Shown in pieces: positions 45,882-54,892 of a stretch of DNA of 64,000 nt. Source of the stretch: Pandoraea anapnoica (lineage in GTDB: Bacteria; Pseudomonadota; Gammaproteobacteria; Burkholderiales; Burkholderiaceae); contig NZ_CABPSP010000002.1 in assembly GCF_902459765.1 (NCBI RefSeq), forward strand, positions 372,001-436,000, in the 5' to 3' direction. The notes beneath the pieces were generated by a model. That model did no database searches, had not been told where the DNA came from, and saw nothing but the letters and a program-made list of their open reading frames with translations. Every line of letters starts with the position of its first letter. Position 1 is the stretch's first letter. The position numbers and the translations under genes are program-made.

Positions 45882-45908
45882 ACGGCCACCGAACGGTGGC
45901 CGTTTTTG
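45882..45908 (+). terminator. Terminator of mrcA
   Basis: ACGGCCACC, loop GAAC, GGTGGCCGT, then TTTTT: a 9-bp perfect stem with a T-run, 33 bases past the stop codon. Confidence 0.92.
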
Positions 45909-46055
45909 CGTCGGCCGTCCTACCCCTTGACGCGACGGTAAGCGCAAGAACGTACAAGCCGACACGCAGTGCAAAACGTTATGCTCAGGGCGTTGAATGC
46001 CCCTTTTGCTTTTTCCCCTTTGACCCCACACCTCAACCCACAGGAACGTCTCACC

Positions 46056-46793
46056 ATGCCGGTTCTGTCCCGCACGGCAAGCTTTGCCGCAGGTGCCCGC
46101 GACACGTTGCCGATGATCGTCGGCGCGGCCCCGTTCGGCCTGATCTTCGGCGCACTGGTCGCCACCACGCCGCTAGCACTCTGGCACGGTCAGTTGATGT
46201 CGCTCACCGTATTCGCGGGGTCGAGCCAGTTCATTGCCGCGGGGCTTTTTGCGACGGGCGTAGGCTACGCCGTGCTGTGGGCGACGACGTTCATCGTCAA
46301 CCTGCGCCACATGCTGTATGCCGCGAACCTGCTGCCGCATGTGAAGCATCTGAACCTGCGCTGGCGCGCGCTGTTGGGATTCCTGCTGACAGACGAGACG
46401 TTCGCCGTGACGAGCAGCCACTTCCATCGTCATCCCAACGATCCGATGGGCCACTGGTACTTCCTCGGCTCCGCGCTGTCGATGTATGTGAACTGGCAAA
46501 TCTGGACGCTCGCGGGCCTGTTGTTCGGCGCTGCGTTTCCGCGTCTGCAAACGCTTGGGCTCGACTTCGCGATGGTCGCGACCTTTATTGCCATCATCGT
46601 GCCGCAGATGGCGCGCATGCCCTGGGCCGTGGCGACGGTCGTCGCAGGCACGGCGGCCTATCTTTGTCAGTCGCTGCCCTATAAGCTCGGCCTGCTGGTC
46701 GCCGTGGCGCTCGGCATCGCGGCGGGTATGCTCGCGCTGCATGCGAAGCGTCGCGACGGGGCACAACCGACGTCGACGCGAGGTGCTCAATGA
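46056..46793 (+). CDS. azlC: AzlC family branched-chain amino-acid exporter subunit
   Basis: 245 aa from MPVLSRTASFAAGARD at 46056 (RBS CAGGAACG upstream). Five or six hydrophobic segments; LPMIVGAAPFGLIFGALVA and LTVFAGSSQFIAAGLFATG, VNLRHMLYAANLLPHVKHL and FLLTDETFAVTSSHF are typical AzlC blocks. With AzlD it forms a small inner-membrane exporter of branched-chain amino acids or analogues. Its last codons overlap azlD by four bases (ATGA). Confidence 0.93.
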   Translation: MPVLSRTASFAAGARDTLPMIVGAAPFGLIFGALVATTPLALWHGQLMSLTVFAGSSQFIAAGLFATGVGYAVLWATTFIVNLRHMLYAANLLPHVKHLNLRWRALLGFLLTDETFAVTSSHFHRHPNDPMGHWYFLGSALSMYVNWQIWTLAGLLFGAAFPRLQTLGLDFAMVATFIAIIVPQMARMPWAVATVVAGTAAYLCQSLPYKLGLLVAVALGIAAGMLALHAKRRDGAQPTSTRGAQ

Positions 46794-47113
46794 ACTACGT
46801 CCTGGCAATTCTCGGCATGGCGACGGTGACGTTCGCGGTCAAGGCGGGCATCTTCGTGCTGGGCGATCGCGTGCGGTTCCCGGAATGGTTGCGCGAAGCG
46901 TTGTCGTTCGTACCGGTGACGGTGCTCACAGCGATCATCGTGCCGATGACGTTAGCCCCACATGGCAACGGGCTCGAACTGACGTGGCGCAATCCACAAC
47001 TCGTAGCGGCTCTCGTCGCCATCGCCGTCTGTGCGGCGACACGCCATCAATTGCTCACCATCGGCGCGGGGCTGACGGTGTTTTTCGCATGGCAACTCGG
47101 CGTCTTGGGTTAG
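46790..47113 (+). CDS. azlD: AzlD family exporter subunit
   Basis: 107 aa with three to four transmembrane segments: YVLAILGMATVTFAVKAGIF, FVPVTVLTAIIVPMTLAP, LVAALVAIAVCAATRHQLLT. Small partner of AzlC, as in the azlCD pair. Translation is coupled by the ATGA overlap; the operon is closed by a strong terminator. Confidence 0.92.
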   Translation: MNYVLAILGMATVTFAVKAGIFVLGDRVRFPEWLREALSFVPVTVLTAIIVPMTLAPHGNGLELTWRNPQLVAALVAIAVCAATRHQLLTIGAGLTVFFAWQLGVLG

Positions 47114-47148
47114 TGGCGGGATAGTTAGGGAAACAACGAAGCCGACAG

Positions 47149-47178
47149 AAAAAAAGCGCCCCAAGAGGCGCTTTTTTT
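47149..47178. terminator. Bidirectional terminator azlD / gshA
   Basis: Seven A, GCGCC, loop CCAAGA, GGCGC, then a run of T. Sits between convergent azlD and gshA and can serve both strands. Confidence 0.92.
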
Positions 47179-47197
47179 CATGCGGCAATGCGCGGCG

Positions 47198-48868
47198 TCA
47201 GACTGACACAGTACCCAACGTGCCAGCGCGATAAGCAGCGACGAATGCGTCGAAGTCACCGACCTGCGTGCGTTCGAGTTCCGCCTGCGTGTCGAGCGAT
47301 TTACGAGCCAGCGTCTCGAAGTGATCGACGACCGCCGGATCGAGCGGCATGTCGCGCAGCGTCTGAGCGTGACGTTTGCTCTGATCCAGCGCGAACGCCT
47401 GAAACGCGCCGCCCTTCGTGCCGCGCAGCGGTTCAAGCGCCGCCATCACGCGGGCGGAAGGCGTGAGCGTCACGTCCTGTACCTTCGCGCGTTGCAGCGC
47501 CATCGAGTGCGCGTAGTGCGCGCCGCCGCGTTGCGCGTCGAAAGCCGCGGCCGTGCGGTCGATGCGATCGAGCAGGTCTTCGGCCCAATCGAACAGGGTG
47601 ATCGCTTCGCCGCCGCGATGCAGGACAAGTCCGGGCTTGCGGCCTTCCTTGACGACGTGCGCGAAGTTGTCGCGATTCTCCATGTTCTCGGCGTTCGAGC
47701 ACGACGGGCTATTCTCAAACGCGCAGAACAGCAGGAAGGCATCGATGAACCGCGCGGTGTCGACGTCGATGCCGACGGGCTGGAACGGATCGATGTCGAT
47801 ACAACGGACTTCGACGTATTGCACGCCACGGCGCGCCAACGCCTGCACCGGACGCTCGCCGCTGTACGTCACCCGCTTCGGACGAATCGTCGCGTAGAAC
47901 TCGTTCTCAATTTGCAGCAGGTTCGTCGAGAGCTGAATCCACTCGCCGTCGCGCTTCGTGCCCAGCGCCTCGTAAGCCGGATGCGGCTGGCTGACGGCTT
48001 GCGTAAGCGCATCGATGTAGCTCGGCAGGCAGTCGTAACAAGGCGACACTTCTGACTGCGCACTGTTCTGATAGCCGAGGTCGCTCATGCGCAGGCTGGT
48101 TGCGTACGGCAGGCCGAGCGTGCCTTCGTCGAACGAATCGAGGCCGTGATTGCGTCCGCGCAGGAACTCGGCATGCAGTACCGGCGACGCACCGAACAGG
48201 TACATCAGCAACCAGCTGTATCGGCGGAAATTGCGGATGAGGGCGACGTAGCGCGCCGACTGATAATCGCGTTCGCTGTCCTTCGAGCCTTCCGCTTCGC
48301 GCAGCAGTTCCCACACCGACTCGGCCAGCGAGAAGTTGTAGTGAATACCGGCGATGCATTGCATCGGCTTGCCGTAGCGCAGCGCGAGGCCCCGACGGTA
48401 GACATGTTTGAGCATGCCGATGTGAGAGGTGCCGTAGTCAGCAATCGGAATCACATCTTCCGGCGGCAGCGCGGGCGGCATCGAATCGCTCCACAGCAAT
48501 TCCGCGCCGAGCTTGCGATAGGCGAACTGATGAATTTCATCGAGACGGGCGATGACGGCGGCAGCGTCGTGCTGCGGCGGCGTGATGAATTCGAGCAGCG
48601 CTTCGGAATAATCAGTGGTGATTTCGTCGTTGGTCAGGGCGGAGCCAAGCGCGTGCGGGTGCGGCGTCAGCGCGAGTTTGCCATCGCCTTCGACGCGTAG
48701 CGTCTCACGTTCGATGCCCGACAAGCCCTGGCCGAGCAAGTCACGGTTGGCGGGTTGCATGATGAGCGCCAGACGCTGGTCGAGCAATGCGGCATCGGCG
48801 GTGTGTTCGTGTTGACGATTCTGGTTTTCCAACTTCCATCCCTCTGGGCAAGCGGACTGCTTTGGCAT
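47198..48868 (-). CDS. gshA: Glutamate-cysteine ligase, E. coli type
   Basis: About 556 aa from the ATG at 48866-48868 ([10 protein letters not shown]). First step of glutathione synthesis: ATP-dependent joining of Glu and Cys. Class-I (proteobacterial) features: [20 protein letters not shown] with the metal-binding Glu, [57 protein letters not shown]. The start is uncertain: ATGs at 48937 and 48868 both lack a good ribosome-binding site, the residues before KLENQNRQ are not conserved, and an internal TTG (KLEN) is possible. Expected family length is about 520. Confidence 0.93.
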   Translation of the reverse strand: MPKQSACPEGWKLENQNRQHEHTADAALLDQRLALIMQPANRDLLGQGLSGIERETLRVEGDGKLALTPHPHALGSALTNDEITTDYSEALLEFITPPQHDAAAVIARLDEIHQFAYRKLGAELLWSDSMPPALPPEDVIPIADYGTSHIGMLKHVYRRGLALRYGKPMQCIAGIHYNFSLAESVWELLREAEGSKDSERDYQSARYVALIRNFRRYSWLLMYLFGASPVLHAEFLRGRNHGLDSFDEGTLGLPYATSLRMSDLGYQNSAQSEVSPCYDCLPSYIDALTQAVSQPHPAYEALGTKRDGEWIQLSTNLLQIENEFYATIRPKRVTYSGERPVQALARRGVQYVEVRCIDIDPFQPVGIDVDTARFIDAFLLFCAFENSPSCSNAENMENRDNFAHVVKEGRKPGLVLHRGGEAITLFDWAEDLLDRIDRTAAAFDAQRGGAHYAHSMALQRAKVQDVTLTPSARVMAALEPLRGTKGGAFQAFALDQSKRHAQTLRDMPLDPAVVDHFETLARKSLDTQAELERTQVGDFDAFVAAYRAGTLGTVSV

Positions 48869-49211
48869 GGCTGTCGACGCCGAAGTCCGTCGTGACAAGG
48901 GGTCATGATCGGTGTGGGGTTCGACGTCGAACGACATACGGAGGTCTACGGGGTGCCGACGGCGGCGGCACGACCGCCGGAATCTGGATTCCGGGGGACG
49001 CGCCCAATGCGCGGCACGGCGCGAATTTGGCCTGAGCATAACTGAAAACGCCAAACCGCGTCGGCCGCCACTTCAGTAGGGCTTTTCGGCTTCCGAGCGA
49101 GCTTTGGAGTGAGCCTCAGTGAGACTGTCGACATCAGCCTCAGCGTGAGCCTGAGACCCCCTGCACGAATGCCGCATTGGCGGCCCGCAGCACCGCGCAG
49201 ATACTGGCGAC
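48869..49211. other. Divergent region gshA / TauE-type permease
   Basis: A 343-base spacer that includes the uncertain N-terminal region of gshA (up to about 48937) and the promoters of two divergent genes. No repeat, hairpin or small gene was recognised apart from a Ser/Leu-coding GTGAGCCTCAG-like triplication near 49112-49152. Confidence 0.4.
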
Positions 49212-49985
49212 ATGATGAATATTCAACACCTCACTGACCTCCTCCCCTTGCTGGCGCTGGGTCTCGTCACTTTCCTGCTCGCGGGTTTCGTCAAAGGCGT
49301 GATCGGGCTGGGCCTGCCGACGGTGGCCATCGGCCTGCTCGGACTGGCCATGCCGACGGCCGAAGCTGCGGCGATGCTCATCGTCCCGTCGCTTGTTACC
49401 AACATCTGGCAATTGCTGGCTGGGCCGCGCTTTGCCGCGCTGGCGAAGCGGCTGTGGCCGATGCTGGTAGGGATCTGCCTCGGCACATGGGCTGGCAGCG
49501 GATGGCTGGCGAATGGCGGCAACCTCGCGGGGATGGCGCTGGGCGTCGCGTTACTCGCTTACTCCGTGCTCGGACTGGCAGCGGTTCGTCTGCATGTGCC
49601 GAAACACTGGACGGCCAGACGCGAAGGCGCGGTGGGCGGCGTCGTCGGCGTGGCAACAGGACTGGTGACGGCGGCGACCGGCGTCTTCGTGATCCCGGGT
49701 GTGCCGTTCGTTCAGGCGCTCGATCTCGACAAGGACGATCTGGTGCAGGCGATGGGCCTGTCGTTCACCGTCTCGACGATTGCGCTGGCGGCCGGACTGG
49801 CCCGCGACGGCATCTTCCACGGCCCGGCGATCGGCGTGTCCTTGCTGGCGCTGGCGCCCGCTCTGGGCGGCATGTTCATCGGGCAGTGGGTGCGAAGCCG
49901 CGTCAGCGCTCCCGTGTTCCGCCGATGCTTCTTCGTCGGCCTCGCCATGCTGGGTGCCGAACTGGTGATCCAGCACATGCGCTGA
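49212..49985 (+). CDS. TauE/SafE family membrane permease
   Basis: 257 aa with about eight hydrophobic segments; GFVKGVIGLGLPTVAIGLLG near residues 25-44 is the TauE/SafE signature, repeated later as GVVGVATGLVTAATGVFVIP. Members export sulfite, sulfoacetate or related organic anions, others have unknown substrates. The neighbourhood contains two sulfite reductases, but none adjacent, so a sulfur role is only suggestive. It converges on the acyl-CoA synthetase gene with a 23-base gap. Confidence 0.9.
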   Translation: MMNIQHLTDLLPLLALGLVTFLLAGFVKGVIGLGLPTVAIGLLGLAMPTAEAAAMLIVPSLVTNIWQLLAGPRFAALAKRLWPMLVGICLGTWAGSGWLANGGNLAGMALGVALLAYSVLGLAAVRLHVPKHWTARREGAVGGVVGVATGLVTAATGVFVIPGVPFVQALDLDKDDLVQAMGLSFTVSTIALAAGLARDGIFHGPAIGVSLLALAPALGGMFIGQWVRSRVSAPVFRRCFFVGLAMLGAELVIQHMR

Positions 49986-50008
49986 GCCGGGTTTGCGACG
50001 TCCACGCC

Positions 50009-51697
50009 TTACTTCAGATCGGCGAAATCGACGTCCCAGAATTCCATTTCCCGCCGCGCCTCCAGACTCCGTCCCTCCTCCGTGCGACGGAGTTCGACGC
50101 GACGGATCTTGCCCGAGATCGTCTTTGGTAAATCGCAGAATTCGATGCGGCGAATGCGCTTGTAGGGTGCGAGGTGATCGCGGCAGAAACGCAGGATATC
50201 GAGCGCGAGTTTGTCGTCTGCCTGAAAGCCCGAACGCAATGTGATGAACGCCTTCGGCACGGCCAGACGTAACGGATCGGGACTGGGCACGACACCGGCC
50301 TCCGCTACGGCGGGATGCTTGATAAGTTCGCTCTCCAGCTCGAACGGGCTGATGCGGTAGTCGGACGCTTTGAATACATCGTCGGCACGGCCGACGTAAG
50401 TGAAATAGCCGCGGTCGTCGCGCATGGCGACATCGCCGGTGTGGTAGTAGCCGTCGCGCATCGCGTAGGCGGTCTTCTCGCTGTCGTCTTCGTATCCCTG
50501 CATCAATCCGGTGGGACGCGGCGACAGCACCAGCGCCACTTCGCCTTCGTCGGCTTCCGCCCCGTCCGGGTCGAGCAGCACGACACGGTAGCCCGGCATC
50601 GGACGCCCCATCGCCCCCGCCTTGACGGACTGTCCCGGCGAGTTGCCGATCTGGCAGCAGGTTTCCGTCTGTCCGTAGCCGTCGCGAATCGTGATGTTCC
50701 AGGCCCGCCTCACCTGATCGATGACTTCGGGATTCAACGGCTCGCCCGCGCCGATCAGTTCGCGGAACTTCACGGCGTGACGCGTGAGATCTTCCTGAAT
50801 CATCATGCGCCAGACGGTCGGCGGCGCACAGAGCGTCGTCACCTCGCAGCGGGCGGCCGTCTCCAGCGCGGCGCGGGCGTCGAAACGCGAGAAGTTGTAG
50901 ATGAAGACCGTCGCGCCCGCATTCCATGGCGCGAAGAAGCAACTCCACGCGTGCTTCGCCCACCCCGGCGAGCTGATGTTCCAGTGCACGTCGCCCGGAT
51001 GAAGGCCGATCCAGTACATGGTGGCGAGATGACCGACGGGGTAACTCTGATGCGTGTGGAGCACGAGCTTGGGACGCGATGTCGTGCCAGAGGTGAAGTA
51101 CAGCAACAGCGGATCGGTCGCGAGCGTGACACCGTCTGGCGTGAACTGTTCGGGCGCCTCGTAGGCGGGCGTGAGCGAAGTCCAGCCGTCGGGCGGATGA
51201 TCGCCGACCGCGATGCGTCGATAGTCGCCGGGCAGGTCGTCGAACTTGACGGCATCGCGCGCTGTGGTGACGACGTGCCGCACGCGCCCGCGCTCCAGCC
51301 GGTCGGCGAGGTCGCCGGCAACGAGCAGCGTGGTGGCGGGAATCATGACGGCACCGAGCTTCATGCACGCGAGCATGAGGTCCCAGAGTTCGACCTGATT
51401 GGGCAGCATGAGCAGCACACGGTCACCGCGTGCCACGCCCTGTGTGCGCAGGAAGTTCGCAACGCGATTGGAGCGTGCCGACATTTCGGCGAAGGACAGA
51501 CGCGCTTCGCGTCCGTCTTCTTCTACGACCCAGAGGGCCGGGGTGTCGTTGCCTTGCGCTTGTGCATCGAAGAAGTCCAGCGCCCAGTTGAAATGGGTGA
51601 GGACAGGCCAACGGAAATCACGGTACGCCACGTCGTAATGGGCGCGCTGCGCGAGCAGCAGGTCGCGTGCGTCGCCGAATCCCTGGGTGTGCGGCAT
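50009..51697 (-). CDS. AMP-dependent acyl-CoA synthetase
   Basis: 562 aa from MPHTQGFGDARD at 51697. ANL-superfamily adenylating enzyme: P-loop YFTSGTTSRPKLVLHTH (about residues 190-206), motif GYGQTETCCQIGNSPGQ, hinge and YHTGDVAMRDDRGYFTYVGR, and the catalytic Lys in LPKTISGKIRRVELR near the C-terminus. The sequence is closest in feel to medium-chain or benzoate-type acyl-CoA synthetases (WNISSPGWAKHAWSCFFAPW). Activates a carboxylic acid to its CoA thioester; exact substrate not predictable. Upstream frame to 51787 is trimmed. Confidence 0.92.
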   Translation of the reverse strand: MPHTQGFGDARDLLLAQRAHYDVAYRDFRWPVLTHFNWALDFFDAQAQGNDTPALWVVEEDGREARLSFAEMSARSNRVANFLRTQGVARGDRVLLMLPNQVELWDLMLACMKLGAVMIPATTLLVAGDLADRLERGRVRHVVTTARDAVKFDDLPGDYRRIAVGDHPPDGWTSLTPAYEAPEQFTPDGVTLATDPLLLYFTSGTTSRPKLVLHTHQSYPVGHLATMYWIGLHPGDVHWNISSPGWAKHAWSCFFAPWNAGATVFIYNFSRFDARAALETAARCEVTTLCAPPTVWRMMIQEDLTRHAVKFRELIGAGEPLNPEVIDQVRRAWNITIRDGYGQTETCCQIGNSPGQSVKAGAMGRPMPGYRVVLLDPDGAEADEGEVALVLSPRPTGLMQGYEDDSEKTAYAMRDGYYHTGDVAMRDDRGYFTYVGRADDVFKASDYRISPFELESELIKHPAVAEAGVVPSPDPLRLAVPKAFITLRSGFQADDKLALDILRFCRDHLAPYKRIRRIEFCDLPKTISGKIRRVELRRTEEGRSLEARREMEFWDVDFADLK

Positions 51698-51926
51698 CGC
51701 TTGTCTCCGAGCCTCATGGGCGATGGATATAGGCAGATTTCCATTATCGTGAGGCCCTTCGAATACGACATCCGGAATAACCATCATGCATGCGGGACGC
51801 CGAGCGAATACTCAACGACGCGATGCGCGAGCAAGGCCATGCGCGAAAAACAGAAGCGATTCAAGGGGTTGATGCGGCAAGCGATCGGCGGGAGCAAAAA
51901 AAGATGCGTCCGACGCGCACGCCCCC

Positions 51927-51956
51927 TATCTTTCGCGCGAAAAGCTCTGCTATAAT
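51927..51956 (+). promoter_or_regulatory. Sigma-70 promoter of tRNA-Pro
   Basis: A perfect -10 box TATAAT (51951-51956) lies 41 bases before the tRNA; a weak -35 candidate TATCTT (51927-51932) is 18 bases upstream. Transcription would start near 51963. Confidence 0.65.
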
Positions 51957-51997
51957 CGCGTTCTTTCGAGTGATGCTTCCTAGCGATGCATCTCTCA

Positions 51998-52074
<77 letters not shown>

Positions 52075-52080
52075 GAATTG

Positions 52081-52116
52081 AAAAACCCGCACAGTCTTTG
52101 GCTGTGCGGGTTTTTT
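52081..52116 (+). terminator. Terminator of tRNA-Pro
   Basis: AAAAACCCGCACAG, loop TCTTTGG, CTGTGCGGG and six T: a 9-bp GC-rich stem with T-run seven bases after the tRNA. Confidence 0.93.
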
Positions 52117-52289
52117 CGTTTGCGCCGGACTATTGCGATTTCCCCCTCCGAAACGCGGCCAACCCGAAATATTCCGTTTGGATTGCGCTACGTTGGCGTG
52201 TCCGCCTGCCTGTAGAATGAAGTCGACCCCCGCGAAACTTTCACCGCATTACGAAAGCTTGACTTCTAAATTTACGCTAAGCACTCCTT

Positions 52290-53375
52290 GTGAAGAACAT
52301 CTACCAAATCGATGCGCTCCGCGGAATCGCGGCCTCACTTGTGGTTTTGTTTCACATGATCCCATTCTGGGTATACGTGTTTCCAGGAGCGACTTCCGCG
52401 CTCGCCGGGGGAAGCTATCTCGGCGTGTCAGTGTTCTTCGTAATTTCTGGATTCGTGATGGGCGCGGCGACCCAACGCGATGCTCGCGTCTCATCCTTCT
52501 TGCTGAAGCGTGTTTTCCGCGTTTACGTCCCGACTGTGGTCGCGGTTGCACTGTACTGCGTCATCACACAAAAGTCGGCAAGTCTCGTTGAAATCTTCAG
52601 AATCCTGCCGTCCGGCGGCTTCGCCCCGTACTACGGCTACGGTACGTACTTCATTACGTGGACGCTAACCTACGAAATCGCGTTCTACTTTCTCTACGCG
52701 ATTGCCATGCGTATCTCGTGGCGGTACCGCACGGAAGTCGCTGTTGGCCTGATCCTGCTGAACTGCCTGCCAATGCAGTATCTGCTCACAGGGCACATTG
52801 TGTTCAATCCCGGTGCGGTGCAACAAGTGAGTCTTTTCGGACACACATTTCTCAACGTTGTGGCTTCAATTGCGATAAATCCAATTAACCTTCTTTTCGC
52901 TTTCGGATTGGGGTGGTACCGCGTCTTCGACCAAGTTGCTATGCGAGTTCGTGATATTTCGCCGGCGACGCTTGCCTCATGGCTTTTCTTGTCGGGAGGA
53001 ATGGTGACGGTCGCCTACTTTTTTGTAAAAGGATATGGCGTTTTCCAGATGGGTTTTTTCGCCCTCGTGCTGTTTTCCTCGTTCATGGTTCTCAACATGG
53101 TCCAAGGGCCGGGCGAACCGAATTTCGTATGGCGATTAGGAAAAAACCTCGGAAAGGTATCCTTCTCACTGTACCTTTGCCATTACTTGGCTATCGATCT
53201 GCGAACGCATTACCTGCCAAGCAACGTCGAACTCGCGTGGCATCCGCTGATTGTCGGCGCAGCCATTGTCATTCTCACAATGGTTTTCTACATGCTCGTT
53301 GATGCGCCGATCCATCGCTTGGGCAATCGTCTTGCGGCGAGATTGCCTGTGGCCCAAGAATCCGCGACAGCTTAA
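52290..53375 (+). CDS. Acyltransferase 3 family membrane protein, low GC
   Basis: 361 aa, GTG start. About ten hydrophobic segments. The family-3 acyltransferase hallmark is at the N-terminus: IYQIDALRGIAASLVVLFHM with RG and the catalytic-type His, then GVSVFFVISGFVMG and FLLKRVFRVYVPTVVAV; the C-terminus has FSLYLCHYLAI. Such enzymes acetylate or otherwise acylate surface polysaccharides or lipids (O-antigen, exopolysaccharide, Nod-factor). The gene has visibly lower GC (some lines 43-50 percent) than its surroundings and lies just 3-prime of a tRNA gene, hinting at transfer, though no integrase is nearby. No polysaccharide genes adjoin it. Confidence 0.9.
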   Translation: MKNIYQIDALRGIAASLVVLFHMIPFWVYVFPGATSALAGGSYLGVSVFFVISGFVMGAATQRDARVSSFLLKRVFRVYVPTVVAVALYCVITQKSASLVEIFRILPSGGFAPYYGYGTYFITWTLTYEIAFYFLYAIAMRISWRYRTEVAVGLILLNCLPMQYLLTGHIVFNPGAVQQVSLFGHTFLNVVASIAINPINLLFAFGLGWYRVFDQVAMRVRDISPATLASWLFLSGGMVTVAYFFVKGYGVFQMGFFALVLFSSFMVLNMVQGPGEPNFVWRLGKNLGKVSFSLYLCHYLAIDLRTHYLPSNVELAWHPLIVGAAIVILTMVFYMLVDAPIHRLGNRLAARLPVAQESATA

Positions 53376-53409
53376 GTCAAGCCTTCGGCGCAATCGGTCC
53401 CACCGCGAC

Positions 53410-53733
53410 CTAATCCGACAGCGGGATATAAGCCTTCATCGTATAGCGCACGTCCGGCATGACGACTAAGCGGGCTTCGATCACGCGCATGCCTTCGTAT
53501 CGAACGCAGACCGGCATCACGTAGACGCAGTCGAACACGCGTTGCACGGTCGGTTCGTCGCCGGGCTCTACTGCACGAACCCGCATCGACCGCAGTCGAT
53601 CCAGCAAGAAGCCACGAACGTCCTGCTCGGAGGGTGCCTCTACGCCGATAGCGCGGGCGAATTCATCGTGTGCGAATTTGCGAACCAGATCTACCGTCTC
53701 GTCCAGATTGGCCTGAACCGCGACTGTTTTCAT
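53410..53733 (-). CDS. Hypothetical protein
   Basis: 107 aa. Starts MKTVAVQANLDETVDLVRKF, contains HDEFARAIGVEAPSEQDVRG, LLDRLRSMRVRAVEPGDEPT and a C-terminal beta-rich part CVYVMPVCVRYEGMRVIEAR. No signal peptide or transmembrane helix, no recognised family. Its codon pattern looks like real coding DNA. Convergent with the acyltransferase gene, 34 bases apart. Confidence 0.55.
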   Translation of the reverse strand: MKTVAVQANLDETVDLVRKFAHDEFARAIGVEAPSEQDVRGFLLDRLRSMRVRAVEPGDEPTVQRVFDCVYVMPVCVRYEGMRVIEARLVVMPDVRYTMKAYIPLSD

Positions 53734-53815
53734 GATGTCCTCGCATCGTTGCGCCGTGGTAATCGTTAAAGGTTTGTCAGTTTATCGAGCCGATACATCG
53801 GCATCCGCACGACCG

Positions 53816-53825
53816 CCCCCCCCCC
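53816..53825. repeat. Poly-C(10) tract
   Basis: Ten consecutive C between the hypothetical gene at 53410 and the EAL remnant, 83-92 bases upstream of the hypothetical gene start. Prone to slippage in replication or sequencing. Confidence 0.9.
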
Positions 53826-53875
53826 GTGTGAGCGCGACGATGGAAAGATAAGCCAGATTTTCCGCTTTCAAAAGA

Positions 53876-53891
53876 CTGAATTTTTATACAG
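53876..53891. promoter_or_regulatory. Degenerate LexA-like box
   Basis: CTGA-ATTTTTAT-ACAG, one base off the CTGT-N8-ACAG consensus, with the same eight-base core as the perfect box at 57044. Lies about 145 bases upstream of the hypothetical gene at 53410 and next to the EAL remnant. May be a decayed operator. Confidence 0.25.
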
Positions 53892-53916
53892 CCTCGCACC
53901 CGGGCTTTTGCCATGC

Positions 53917-54105
53917 TTATGCCCAGTCGACAAGCTCAGTTTCCGGCAGCGGTTTGCTCAGGAAATAACCTTGCGCAAAGTCGTATCTGAGCGCGCGCAG
54001 CTTCTCCTGCGTCACGGCGGCCGCGCCGTGCAAAGCCAGCGCCAATATCGCCAGGCGCGCCCTCATAAGGGCTGCACGCAGCGGCAGACGACCTGTTGTC
54101 TTCAT
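53917..54105 (-). pseudogene. EAL-domain phosphodiesterase C-terminal remnant
   Basis: The last about 45 codons before the stop at 53917 read KLRALRYDFAQGYFLSKPLP plus ETELVDWA, which is the typical end of an EAL cyclic-di-GMP phosphodiesterase domain. Before it, LAILALALHGAAAVTQ seems to be a shortened remnant of the segment that normally holds the EGVET motif. The rest of the EAL domain is missing. An open frame with ATG at 54103-54105 (MKTTGRL) exists but probably does not encode a functional enzyme. Confidence 0.65.
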
Positions 54106-54388
54106 GATGGAATTGCGATGTCGCGCAGTGCAAACGGAGACGGGCAGTGATGGGGAGATAACGGCGCAAGCCCCCGAACTACTCCTATGCACCGGTAGGA
54201 AATTTGCCGTCGCCGCAGCATGCGTCAGGCGACCTTGCGTTGCCCTTCAACGCGCGATCAACACGAACGCGTCCGCAAATGCTGGGAAATTCGCTCTACT
54301 TTCGTTTTACTTTTGGAATTTCCGTTCTGAAGGCTGCGTGCACGGCGGCGCACGGGAATGCGCCGGGCCGTGCCACGCGTTTAGGTCG

Positions 54389-54892
54389 TCAGGCTGTCAG
54401 ACGGGCGAGCAGCGTGCGCGGACGTCCGGCACGCACTTGCGCGGCCAATGCCGCTTCGCGCCAGCGTGCCGTGGGCACTTCCGACGGCGAGAGCAGACTG
54501 TCGAAGCCACACGCCCACAACATCGCCAACTGGTCGGGCAACAGCGGGCCCGCCGCACGGATGGCCCCCTTGAACTGCCACTTGTCGCGAAGGAACTTCG
54601 CCAGCGTGAAGCCACGGCCGTCGCGCGTCTTCGGGAATTCGATCACGACGAGTTCCAACTTCGGCAACAGCGCCGCGATGCGTTCGGGGTCATCGTGACC
54701 CTGCACGCGAATACCGGCAGGTGCTACGCCCTGTGCTTCCGCCGCGAGCCATGCGTCGAGCGGCAGCACGGTGTCACTGCTTACCTGATACGCCGCGCTG
54801 GCGTCATTGGCCGCATTAGCGACATTGGGGGCGTCGGCCGCGACATAAGTCCAGACGTCCTCGGCAGGCAGTCCGTTACGATCAATCAACAT
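54389..54892 (-). CDS. DUF934 protein, partner of sulfite reductase
   Basis: 167 aa from MLIDRNGLPAEDVWTYV at 54892; overlaps the end of the sulfite reductase gene by 11 bases, so translation is coupled. DUF934 pattern: LVVIEFPKTRDGRGFTLAKF, RDKWQFKGAIRAAGPLLPDQ and AMLWACGFDSLLSPS. DUF934 genes are found next to ferredoxin-type nitrite/sulfite reductases in many Proteobacteria and are thought to help electron supply or assembly; biochemical role unsettled. Confidence 0.88.
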   Translation of the reverse strand: MLIDRNGLPAEDVWTYVAADAPNVANAANDASAAYQVSSDTVLPLDAWLAAEAQGVAPAGIRVQGHDDPERIAALLPKLELVVIEFPKTRDGRGFTLAKFLRDKWQFKGAIRAAGPLLPDQLAMLWACGFDSLLSPSEVPTARWREAALAAQVRAGRPRTLLARLTA

